A stretch of 64,000 bases of DNA, from assembly GCA_947444305.1 (NCBI GenBank), contig CANEZP010000001.1:330151-394150 (forward strand). Direction: 5' to 3'. The position numbers were made by a program, and so were the translations under genes. Source of the DNA: Pseudobdellovibrionaceae bacterium. Its GTDB lineage: Bacteria; Bdellovibrionota; Bdellovibrionia; Bdellovibrionales; UBA1609. The notes beneath the pieces were generated by a model, which saw only the letters and a list, made by a program, of their open reading frames with translations, was not told the DNA's origin and ran no database searches. Of the stretch, positions 26,970-34,944 are shown in pieces. The first letter of the stretch is position 1. Every line of letters starts with the position of its first letter.

Positions 26970-28496
26970 ATGGCGAACTCTAAGATTCTAGGTTTAGACG
27001 AGCTTCCGCGTCTGCGAGAGGATAATCTCGGCAAGCGGATTGTGCACTGTCACGGCGTCTTCGATGTTTTGCACGCCGGTCATCTAGCCTATTTTCAGTC
27101 CGCAAAAAAGATGGGTGATACTCTCGTTGTCACGCTGACCGCCGACGAATTCGTGAATAAAGGGCCGGGACGTCCTTATTTCAACTCTCGTGTTCGGACC
27201 GAAATGCTGGCCGCTCTTGAATGTGTCGACGTCGTGGCGGTGAGCAATTTTCCTACGGCCGTGCCCGTCATCAAAGCTTTAAGACCTAATTTCTATGTCA
27301 AAGGTCCCGATTACCGCGATAAGGATTCAGACCGAACCGGAGCAATATTTGATGAGGAGCGTGCCGTCACCGAGGGTGGGGGAAAGCTCATCTTCACGAA
27401 TGACGATACACACAGCTCATCGGCGTTGCTTAATAAATTTTTTCAAACTTGGACGCCCGAACAGCAAGAATCAATCAACTTGGTTAAAAAAGCGGGTGGA
27501 CTGAATAAAATCGAAGAGATTTTCGAGATTATCGGTCGCCGGTCGATACTAGTGACGGGCGAGCCTATCGTTGATACCTACGTATTTTGTCAGCCCGAAA
27601 ATTTGTCTAGTAAAAGTCCTTCGGTCTCCGCCAGCTTCCGCTTTGAAGAAAACTATGCGGGCGGGTCGTTAGCGATCGCGAATCATCTCGCAGATTTTGT
27701 TGGAGCAACGAAGCTTTGCTTTTCTCACGGTGGCGAAGCCTATTTCGAAAACATGCTGGATCAGCGCCTGGATAAAAGAATTGAAATGGCCGCGCTAAAG
27801 CTTGAAAACGTTCCCACGCCCCGCAAAACTAGATTTATCGCTCAGGCCGGCTCGCAACGGTTGTTTGAACTTACGGATCTCCGTTCTGACCAGTGGTCTC
27901 AATTATCATCTGAGCCGTTTAGAAATAAAATTGTCGAAATGAATAAGTCCTCGGATGTGACCGTGATCGCCGATTTTGGGCACGGGCTGTTTGACGCCGA
28001 TGTTCTCGGAAGCTTCGCTGGTTTAAAAGGTTTTGTCGGCTTGAACGTTCAGACCAACTCATCGAATTTTGGCTTTAATCCTTACACAAAGCATCACCGT
28101 TTCGACTACCTCAGTATCGACACTCGCGAAGTGCAGGTCGCTTACCACGACCGCACCACGCCCGTTCCGCTTTTGGCAAAAAGACTTAAGCATGATCTTG
28201 CGGCGAGGAAGGCGAGCGCCTCAATCACGCTTGGTGCTTCCGGAGCAGCGTTTTTGCCCGACGGTTCTGATACCGACTTCTCTGCGCCGGCGTTCGCGGA
28301 TAATGTGATCGATGCCACGGGGGCAGGCGACGCCTACTTCGGCATCACGACATTACTTGTGCAAGCCGGATGCCCCAGCGAAATTGTACCTTTTGTCGGT
28401 AATATTTTTGCCGGTTTAAAAACTCGAATCGTAGGTAATAAATCTTCCGTCAGTAAAGCTCAGTTGATGAAAGCTTTAACTGCAATTCTAAAGTAG
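26970..28496 (+). CDS. Bifunctional nucleotidylyltransferase/PfkB-family sugar kinase, reversed HldE-like order
   Basis: A 508-residue two-domain enzyme. The N-terminal domain (about 20-150) is a cytidylyl/adenylyltransferase with CHGVFDVLHAGHLAYF (HxGH motif). The C-terminal domain (about 180-508) is a PfkB sugar kinase: its beginning, GEPIVDTYVF then YAGGSLAIANHLA, matches the HldE kinase domain, and DATGAGDAYFG holds the catalytic Asp. HldE makes ADP-heptose with the kinase first and the transferase second; here the order is swapped. Expected role: phosphorylate a sugar-phosphate and couple it to a nucleotide. A GmhA-like isomerase follows in the same cassette (37828), which fits a heptose-like substrate, but no GmhB phosphatase is seen. 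Substrate unproven. Confidence 0.85.
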   Translation: MANSKILGLDELPRLREDNLGKRIVHCHGVFDVLHAGHLAYFQSAKKMGDTLVVTLTADEFVNKGPGRPYFNSRVRTEMLAALECVDVVAVSNFPTAVPVIKALRPNFYVKGPDYRDKDSDRTGAIFDEERAVTEGGGKLIFTNDDTHSSSALLNKFFQTWTPEQQESINLVKKAGGLNKIEEIFEIIGRRSILVTGEPIVDTYVFCQPENLSSKSPSVSASFRFEENYAGGSLAIANHLADFVGATKLCFSHGGEAYFENMLDQRLDKRIEMAALKLENVPTPRKTRFIAQAGSQRLFELTDLRSDQWSQLSSEPFRNKIVEMNKSSDVTVIADFGHGLFDADVLGSFAGLKGFVGLNVQTNSSNFGFNPYTKHHRFDYLSIDTREVQVAYHDRTTPVPLLAKRLKHDLAARKASASITLGASGAAFLPDGSDTDFSAPAFADNVIDATGAGDAYFGITTLLVQAGCPSEIVPFVGNIFAGLKTRIVGNKSSVSKAQLMKALTAILK

Positions 28497-28502
28497 GTTT
28501 CT

Positions 28503-29492
28503 ATGGCCGAAAAAGTCGTGGTCATCGGCAGCAACTCATTTTCCGGTGCACATTTCGTAACTCACCTTTTAGGTGAGGGTTCCCAGGTGATCGGCACGAG
28601 CCGTTCGGAAGAACCAAATCCCGTCTTTCTGCCCTATAAGAAAAGTAAGAATTTAGGTGCTTTTGAGTTTGTGAAGGCGGATTTAAATCAGGACTTGCCG
28701 CGTTTATCCGCTTTGCTCAATGAGTTTAAACCGGATTATGTCGTCAATTTTGCGGCCCAGAGTATGGTTGCCGAAAGTTGGCAAAATCCCGAACATTGGT
28801 TTCAAACGAATGTGGTTGGGCAGGTTAAACTGCATGACCAACTTCGTAAGATGTCATTTTTAAAAAAGTACGTTCACATTTCCACCCCCGAAGTTTACGG
28901 GTCTTGCGAGGGTAACGTGACCGAGGACGCGGTCTTTAATCCCAGCACCCCCTACGCGGTGAGCCGCGCGGCCGCGGATCTGAGTTTGATCAGCTTCTTC
29001 AAAAACTATTCCTTCCCGGTCGTTTTCACCCGGGCCGCTAACGTTTACGGACCGGGCCAACAGCTTTATAGAATCATACCGCGAACGATTCTGTTCGCCT
29101 TGCTAGGCAAAAAATTGCAGCTTCACGGCGGCGGCACCTCCGTTCGTTCTTTCATTCATATAAAAGACGTTTCTGAAGGTACCGCGAAAATTATGCGGGC
29201 AGGCAAGCCCGGTGAAGCCTATCACTTATCCACCGAGCGCCAGATTTCGATCCGTAATCTAGTAGAGACGATCACGGGTATGTTAAACATCGCTTTTAAC
29301 GATGCCGTTGAGATCGTCGGCGACCGCCCGGGAAAAGATGCGGCTTACCTACTCGATAGCCGGCGCGCAAATGGTTTAGGCTGGAAACCGTCGATCGGCC
29401 TCGAAGCAGGATTAGAAGAAACTTTGAAATGGGTACGCGATAATATCGAGACAATTCGAACGTTGCCGATGAATTACGAGCACAAGGTTTAG
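28503..29492 (+). CDS. NAD-dependent sugar epimerase/dehydratase (extended SDR) with YxxxR
   Basis: A 329-residue extended SDR of the RmlB/GDP-mannose-dehydratase group. VIGSNSFSGAHFV is the dinucleotide-binding loop, FAAQSMVAESW and STPEVYGS the active-site regions. The expected Tyr-x-x-x-Lys is Tyr-Ala-Val-Ser-Arg (PYAVSRAAAD at 28950-28979), so the catalytic Lys is replaced by Arg. The SNSFSG subgroup may share this, but I cannot check. Likely acts on a nucleotide sugar in the cytoplasm. It follows the kinase gene by 6 bases and precedes another SDR by 8. Confidence 0.85.
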   Translation: MAEKVVVIGSNSFSGAHFVTHLLGEGSQVIGTSRSEEPNPVFLPYKKSKNLGAFEFVKADLNQDLPRLSALLNEFKPDYVVNFAAQSMVAESWQNPEHWFQTNVVGQVKLHDQLRKMSFLKKYVHISTPEVYGSCEGNVTEDAVFNPSTPYAVSRAAADLSLISFFKNYSFPVVFTRAANVYGPGQQLYRIIPRTILFALLGKKLQLHGGGTSVRSFIHIKDVSEGTAKIMRAGKPGEAYHLSTERQISIRNLVETITGMLNIAFNDAVEIVGDRPGKDAAYLLDSRRANGLGWKPSIGLEAGLEETLKWVRDNIETIRTLPMNYEHKV

Positions 29493-29500
29493 GAGTTACG

Positions 29501-30526
29501 ATGATTAAAAAAGTTTTGGTTACCGGCGGGTTTGGATACGCGGGCTCCCGCTTGACGCCTTTGCTCGCCCAGAGCGGCTTTACCGTCAGGGTCTTAGATT
29601 TAAATCTTTACGGCGATTACGGCCGGGACGCTTTGGTCGAAGCCGGCTTGAAAGAAAAGGTCGAATACATTAACGGAGATATCCGCGACCCCGAAGCCGT
29701 TAAGAAAGCAACGAGCGGCATGGACGCAGTCATTCACCTTGCCGCGATTTCGAACGATCCCACCGGCGATATTGACGAAGCTCTTACCCGCCAGTCCAAT
29801 TTCGATGCGGTCGGAATGCTTTTGGCCACGGCAAAAACGGCAGGTGTAAAACGCTTCATCAACGCGTCCTCATCGAGCGTGTTCGGAATCAAAAAAGAAT
29901 CTAACGTAAGCGAGAAGCTGGAACCCGAACCGTTAACCTACTATTCACGTTACAAAATGCTGTCGGAATGGCTGGTCGTCGCGGCGAACGCTCCCGATTT
30001 CGTAACCGTTAACGTTCGCCCGGCAACGATCTGTGGTTATTCGCCCCGGCAGCGATTCGACCTTACCGTCAATAAACTTACCGCGGACGCGGTCATGAAG
30101 CGGGTCATTACGGTCCACGGCGGTCAACAACGTCGCCCGAACGTCGGTATGACGGATGTCGTCAATCTGTATAAGTTGCTGCTCAACGTAGATTCAAATC
30201 TGATCGCCGGGCGTACCTTCAACTTTGGATTTGAAAACCTAAAAGTCATCGAAATTGCGGAATTGATCCGCGATGAACTCGCCGACTTGGATGTCCGAAT
30301 CGAAGTAACGCCGACCTTAGACAATCGCGATTATCACATTTCATCCGCTAAAATTATCGATGTTTTAAAGTATAAACCGGTGAGTTCGATCCGGGACGAG
30401 GTCCGTGAATTGCGTAAAAGGCTTGAGGCAAAATACTACGGGGATATCGATGCCGAGCGGTATTACAATATGAAGATGATGAAGATGCAGCGTTCGAATT
30501 TACCTTACGAATTTCTTTCGCGATAG
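29501..30526 (+). CDS. NAD-dependent nucleotide-sugar epimerase/dehydratase
   Basis: A 341-residue extended SDR. VTGGFGYAGSRL binds NAD(P); HLAAISNDPTGD, NASSSSVFG and YYSRYKMLSE (Tyr-x-x-x-Lys intact) form the active site. AGG AGT before the ATG gives a good ribosome-binding site (AGGAG, 6-base spacing). The substrate is unknown; it probably works with the YxxxR SDR immediately upstream on the same nucleotide sugar. Confidence 0.85.
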   Translation: MIKKVLVTGGFGYAGSRLTPLLAQSGFTVRVLDLNLYGDYGRDALVEAGLKEKVEYINGDIRDPEAVKKATSGMDAVIHLAAISNDPTGDIDEALTRQSNFDAVGMLLATAKTAGVKRFINASSSSVFGIKKESNVSEKLEPEPLTYYSRYKMLSEWLVVAANAPDFVTVNVRPATICGYSPRQRFDLTVNKLTADAVMKRVITVHGGQQRRPNVGMTDVVNLYKLLLNVDSNLIAGRTFNFGFENLKVIEIAELIRDELADLDVRIEVTPTLDNRDYHISSAKIIDVLKYKPVSSIRDEVRELRKRLEAKYYGDIDAERYYNMKMMKMQRSNLPYEFLSR

Positions 30527-30534
30527 GCGGGCTT

Positions 30535-31194
30535 ATGGGAACTGAGATTGATCTTCTAGAAAACTATCCGCGTACGAAACGCAACGTTGAAGAGCGCGGG
30601 GCAACCAAGACTGAGCGCGACCGCGAAATTGCACGACGATTTGACAAAGAATTCTTCGACGGTGATCGAGCCACCGGTTACGGCGGCTTCAATTACAATT
30701 CTCGCTTCTGGCAACCTACGGTACCGACCTTTCAGAAGCATTTCAAATTGGACGCGAACTCTTCCGTTTTAGATGTTGGTTGCGCCAAAGGCTTTATGCT
30801 TTACGATTTCTCGCAGCTTATTCCCGGGATCAAGATCGGTGGAGTCGATGTTTCGGAGTACGCGATTGAAAATGCCGTCGAGACGATGAAGCCGTTTTTG
30901 AAAGTCGCCGACGCCCGGTCGCTTCCGTACGCGGATAAGTCATTCGACGTCGTTATCTCCATTAACACCATTCATAATCTTGAATTGCCTGATTTGATTT
31001 TAGCCTTGAAAGAAATCGAGCGTGTGCAGCGTAAAGGATCTTTTATAACCGTCGATGCCTACCGCACGCCCGAGGAAAAGGTGCGCATGGACTCCTGGAA
31101 CCTGACCGCCAAGACCATCATGTCCGTCGACGAGTGGATCAAATTGTTTAAAGAGGTCGGATATACCGGCGATTACTACTGGTTCATTCCCTAA
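30535..31194 (+). CDS. SAM-dependent class I methyltransferase
   Basis: A 219-residue protein with motif I VLDVGCAKGFMLYDF (SAM binding), the acidic GGVDVSEYAIENA strand, and INTIHNLELPDLILALKEI. Soluble; likely methylates a small molecule or sugar in the cytoplasm. Its stop overlaps the start of the E1-alpha-like gene (TAATG). The methyl acceptor is unknown, though position suggests it acts on the unusual sugar made by the neighbouring ThDP enzymes or on the growing chain. Confidence 0.85.
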   Translation: MGTEIDLLENYPRTKRNVEERGATKTERDREIARRFDKEFFDGDRATGYGGFNYNSRFWQPTVPTFQKHFKLDANSSVLDVGCAKGFMLYDFSQLIPGIKIGGVDVSEYAIENAVETMKPFLKVADARSLPYADKSFDVVISINTIHNLELPDLILALKEIERVQRKGSFITVDAYRTPEEKVRMDSWNLTAKTIMSVDEWIKLFKEVGYTGDYYWFIP

Positions 31195-32189
31195 TGACTG
31201 AGTCGTTAGATTCAACGGTTCCGTATCACGAACTGCTTTATTCAATGATTCGATTGCGTGCGGTTGAGGAGACTATCGCCGAACGCTACGCTGAGCAGGA
31301 GATGCGCTGCCCGGTTCACTTGTCTTCCGGGCAAGAGGGTGTGAGTGCCGCGGTGGGCGCATGCTTGGGTCCTAAAGATATGGCGGTGAGTGGGCACAGG
31401 GCGCATATTCATTATCTCGCAAAAGGCGGCAGCCTAAAGCGCATGCTCGCCGAGATCTACGGCCGGCAAACCGGTTGCTCTAGTGGCAAAGGCGGATCGA
31501 TGCACCTCATCGATGAAACCGTCGGTTTTAAGGGCAGCACCGCAATCGTCGGAGGCACCATACCTTTGGGCGTAGGCCTCGGACTTTCGATCGCGCTGAA
31601 GAAAACCAAAGAAATTAGCGTCATTTTCTTAGGTGACGGTGCCGTTGAGGAAGGGGTTTTTTACGAGGCCGCGAATTTCGCCGCGCTTAAAAAACTTCCG
31701 GTTCTTTTTGTTTGTGAAAATAACTTTTATTCCGTGTATTCGCCTATCGCTTACAGGCAACCGTCCGGCCGGAAAATACATGAGATGGTCAAGGGTATCG
31801 GCCTCGATTCGCATTTCGGGGATGGAAACGATGTCGTCGCGACTTATAAGATGTGCTCGTCGGCGGTGGAAAGAATCCGAAACGGAGAGGGTCCTGTCTT
31901 CCTTGAATTTGAAACCTACCGGTGGCGTGAACATTGCGGTCCGAATTACGATAATGATATTGGCTACAGGACCGAGCGGGAGTATCTAAATTGGTTAGAT
32001 AGAGACCCCTTAGTCAAATTCATCGCGTGGCTGAAAAACAATGACCTCATCGCCGATGCACAAATCAGCCAAATGAAAGAACAAATAAACGCTGAGGTTA
32101 CCGAAGCATTTGATTACGCTCGTAATTCGCTTCCGCCTAAAGCCGAAGATGCTTTTACGCATCTTTATTCCAAAGGCGGTAAGGTTTGA
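31194..32189 (+). CDS. ThDP-dependent 2-oxoacid dehydrogenase E1-like, alpha subunit
   Basis: A 331-residue protein of the pyruvate/acetoin dehydrogenase E1-alpha family. The thiamine-diphosphate motif is present: FLGDGAVEEG followed about 26 residues later by CENNFYSVYSP. GHRAHIHYLAKG and GKGGSMHL are family regions. In the standard complex E1 decarboxylates a 2-oxoacid and passes the acyl group to E2; no E2 or E3 gene is here. In a glycan locus the pair may instead transfer a two-carbon or acyl unit to a sugar (inference). It overlaps the beta gene by four bases. Confidence 0.88.
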   Translation: MTESLDSTVPYHELLYSMIRLRAVEETIAERYAEQEMRCPVHLSSGQEGVSAAVGACLGPKDMAVSGHRAHIHYLAKGGSLKRMLAEIYGRQTGCSSGKGGSMHLIDETVGFKGSTAIVGGTIPLGVGLGLSIALKKTKEISVIFLGDGAVEEGVFYEAANFAALKKLPVLFVCENNFYSVYSPIAYRQPSGRKIHEMVKGIGLDSHFGDGNDVVATYKMCSSAVERIRNGEGPVFLEFETYRWREHCGPNYDNDIGYRTEREYLNWLDRDPLVKFIAWLKNNDLIADAQISQMKEQINAEVTEAFDYARNSLPPKAEDAFTHLYSKGGKV

Positions 32190-33244
32190 GATCAATCACT
32201 TATGCACAAGCCATTCGTGAAGCCACCGAAATTGCGATGGATCAAGATCCGAACGTAATATGCCTTGGCCTCGGAGTTGATGATCCTAAAGGTATTTTCG
32301 GAACAACTTTAGGACTCAAGGAAAAGTTCGGTGGTGATCGAGTTTTCGATATGCCTACGTCCGAAGCGGCGATGACGGGTATTGCCCTCGGCGCCTCGCT
32401 TAACGGTATACGGCCGCTCATGACCCATCAACGGCTTGATTTTTTCCTGCTCACTATGGATCAGATCGTTAACAACGCCGCAAAATGGAACTACATGTTC
32501 GGCGGGAACAGTAGTCCGATGAGCTTGGTCGCCCGATTGATTCTTGGCAGGGGTTGGGGGCAGGGGCCCACTCATTCGCAAAGCCTGCAGTCCTGGTTTG
32601 CGCATATTCCAGGCCTCAAGGTCGTCATGCCGACCTTCCCGGCCGACGCCAAAGGGCTGTTGCTCAGTAGTTTGTTCGACGGCAGTCCGGTGATGTTCCT
32701 CGAACATAGATGGCTGCATAATACGGTGGGTGATGTTCCGGCCGGTGATTTTCGTACACCGATCGGAAAAGCTCAAATTGTTAAAGAAGGTACGGACCTG
32801 ACCGTCGTCGCGTATTCGTACATGACCGTCGAATGTCTGCAAGCGATCACTCTGCTGGAAGCCAACGGCATATCCGTCGAATTGATCGATTTGAAAAGCA
32901 TCCGTCCGTTGGATTGGGATACCGTGCTGAAATCCGTGCGAAAGACGGGCCGCCTGCTTGCGGCCGACACTTCCAATGCAATGTGTTCCGTAGCGAGCGA
33001 AATCGTTGCGACGGTCACGAGCGAATGTTTTGACGAATTGAAAACGGCGCCACGGCGACTTACCTTGCCGGATTTTCCTGCGCCGACCAGCCCTGCGCTT
33101 ACGAAGGATTTCTATCCGCGTGCCGAAGACGTGGCGCGAATCATCGGTGAAATGATGGATAAAAAGCTGGATGTATCTGAAATCGTAAAAGCTCGAAAAT
33201 CACCGCATGACGTACCGGGCGATTGGTTTAAAGGTCCTTTTTAA
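32186..33244 (+). CDS. ThDP-dependent 2-oxoacid dehydrogenase E1-like, beta subunit
   Basis: A 352-residue E1-beta/transketolase-pyrimidine-domain protein. SEAAMTGIALGASLNGIRPLM holds the catalytic Glu that activates thiamine diphosphate, HSQSLQSWFAHIPGLKVVMP is the family signature, and a C-terminal transketolase-like domain follows (about 200-330). The start codon is TTG at 32186, overlapping the alpha stop by four bases (TTGA), so synthesis of the two subunits is coupled. Together they should form an alpha2-beta2 E1. Confidence 0.88.
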   Translation: MRSITYAQAIREATEIAMDQDPNVICLGLGVDDPKGIFGTTLGLKEKFGGDRVFDMPTSEAAMTGIALGASLNGIRPLMTHQRLDFFLLTMDQIVNNAAKWNYMFGGNSSPMSLVARLILGRGWGQGPTHSQSLQSWFAHIPGLKVVMPTFPADAKGLLLSSLFDGSPVMFLEHRWLHNTVGDVPAGDFRTPIGKAQIVKEGTDLTVVAYSYMTVECLQAITLLEANGISVELIDLKSIRPLDWDTVLKSVRKTGRLLAADTSNAMCSVASEIVATVTSECFDELKTAPRRLTLPDFPAPTSPALTKDFYPRAEDVARIIGEMMDKKLDVSEIVKARKSPHDVPGDWFKGPF

Positions 33245-33262
33245 CTGTAGACGGAGCCGTTA

Positions 33263-34126
33263 GTGACAGATTCTGAAGCCTCTCTAGATAATATGCTGCG
33301 CGCGTTGCCTGAACTCGCCGCGGTCCACTCCCGTGACTCAAAAACTTACCGGCTTCTCAATCAAATAGCTTTGAGAGAAGTTAAAAATTTATTTTCCGAA
33401 AGTAATGCAAATCAGCCATGTGAGTTTGGGCCGTTCGGGAAAATAAATTTCCCCTATCGTACCATGGGAGCAATCAACACTCTGGACCTATTCGGTTTGG
33501 ACGAACTCATTATCTTCAGCTTTTACTGGCAAAATCGCGATCGGTATAAATCCGTATTAGATATTGGTGCAAACGTCGGCTTGCATTCTATTTTGATGTC
33601 GCGTGCCGGATTCAAAGTCCGGTCATTCGAACCTGATCCGGTCACGATGAAATATTTAAAAGACAATCTCGCTTTAAATGAATGTCAAAACAATGAGGCG
33701 GTTCAGGCCGCGGTATCCGATAAAGAAGGTTCCGCTGAGTTCGTCAGGGTCTTAGGAAATACGACGGGTAGTCACTTAGCCGGCGCGAAGGCGAACCCTT
33801 ACGGAGAGCTCGAAAAATTTCCGGTCGACATCGTAGCCATCCAAAATCAGCTCGATAATGTACAGTTCATGAAATTGGATGCCGAAGGCCACGAAGTCGT
33901 GATTCTTAAGGGAATTGCGGCTTCGAGCTGGGAGCGGCTTGATGCGATGGTGGAAATCGGTACGGAAGAAAATGCCTCGGCCGTTTACAACCATCTTCAT
34001 ACTTTAGGTGTTCGCATGTTCGCCCAAAAATCTGGATGGGAGCAAATCAAAAACAAAAATGGAATGCCCACCAGCTATAAGGAAGGCTCGCTCTTTATCA
34101 CCATGAAAGACGCAATGCCTTGGTGA
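33263..34126 (+). CDS. FkbM-family methyltransferase
   Basis: A 287-residue SAM-dependent methyltransferase. VLDIGANVGLHSILMS is motif I; VRSFEPDPVTMKYLKDNL and QFMKLDAEGHEVVILKG are diagnostic of the FkbM group, O-methyltransferases common in polysaccharide clusters. GTG start at 33263. It probably methylates a sugar hydroxyl of the repeat. It overlaps the next SDR by four bases (GTGA). Confidence 0.88.
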   Translation: MTDSEASLDNMLRALPELAAVHSRDSKTYRLLNQIALREVKNLFSESNANQPCEFGPFGKINFPYRTMGAINTLDLFGLDELIIFSFYWQNRDRYKSVLDIGANVGLHSILMSRAGFKVRSFEPDPVTMKYLKDNLALNECQNNEAVQAAVSDKEGSAEFVRVLGNTTGSHLAGAKANPYGELEKFPVDIVAIQNQLDNVQFMKLDAEGHEVVILKGIAASSWERLDAMVEIGTEENASAVYNHLHTLGVRMFAQKSGWEQIKNKNGMPTSYKEGSLFITMKDAMPW

Positions 34127-34941
34127 GCGAAGAACAGAGTGTTTTTATTTTGGGCGCCAGCGCAGACATCGGCAAAAGCCTGCTCGGATTTTTCCGCGAG
34201 GACAATTTCCAAGTCGGCGGGACCTATCGGGATGCCTCTTTCCTTGAGTCGTTTCAGGCGCAACCGGCCGATCTTTTAATTAAATGCGATTACGCCGACC
34301 GAGCATCGATCGTCTCGATGGCGGAAGCGTACAAACGATCGAATAGAGCGTGGGACGTTCTGATTTCCGCCGTCGGGACGATGGAACCGGTCGGACGCTT
34401 CGTCGATGTTGATTTTGATGAATGGCAAAAATCGGTCGAAACAAATTTCTTAGCGCAGCTAAGGGCGATTCACGCCCTCTATCCTCTTCGCCGTAAGGGT
34501 AGGGAGTGTAGCGTCGTCTTGTTCGCCGGTGGTGGAACGAATAATCCATTCCGGAATTATTCGGCTTATTGTGTCTCGAAGATTGCGCTGATTAAAATGT
34601 GTGAATTACTCGATGATGAATGCCATGACCTCAATGTTTTCATCATCGGGCCCGGCTGGGTCAGAACTAAAATTCACGCGCAAACTCTCAAGCAGCCGGA
34701 TCGAGCCGGCGTCAATTTCGAAAAAACGCGCGACTTTATAGATTCCAACCACGTGGGCACCGATCTACGAGAAATCTATCGCTGCATCGACTGGGGCATC
34801 AAGCAGGGCAGGGCGGTCACGGGTGGACGCAACTTTTCGGTCGTTCACGACAAGTGGGGTGAGGAAGCGCTGACCGATAACCTCAAAAGCGATCTCAACC
34901 TCTTCAAACTAAGACGCTTTTCGCAACTGAAAGAAGAATGA
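34123..34941 (+). CDS. Classical short-chain dehydrogenase/reductase
   Basis: About 272 residues with the SDR cofactor loop GASADIGKSLLGFF and Tyr-x-x-x-Lys in YSAYCVSKIALIKM. The usual catalytic Ser region is FAGGGTNN, so the Ser is not obvious. Start GTG 34123 gives the usual four-base overlap (GTGA) with the FkbM stop; a TTG at 34120 is equally in frame. It probably reduces or oxidises a hydroxyl/ketone on the sugar or precursor made by the flanking ThDP enzymes. Confidence 0.85.
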   Translation: MSEEQSVFILGASADIGKSLLGFFREDNFQVGGTYRDASFLESFQAQPADLLIKCDYADRASIVSMAEAYKRSNRAWDVLISAVGTMEPVGRFVDVDFDEWQKSVETNFLAQLRAIHALYPLRRKGRECSVVLFAGGGTNNPFRNYSAYCVSKIALIKMCELLDDECHDLNVFIIGPGWVRTKIHAQTLKQPDRAGVNFEKTRDFIDSNHVGTDLREIYRCIDWGIKQGRAVTGGRNFSVVHDKWGEEALTDNLKSDLNLFKLRRFSQLKEE

Positions 34942-34944
34942 TCA

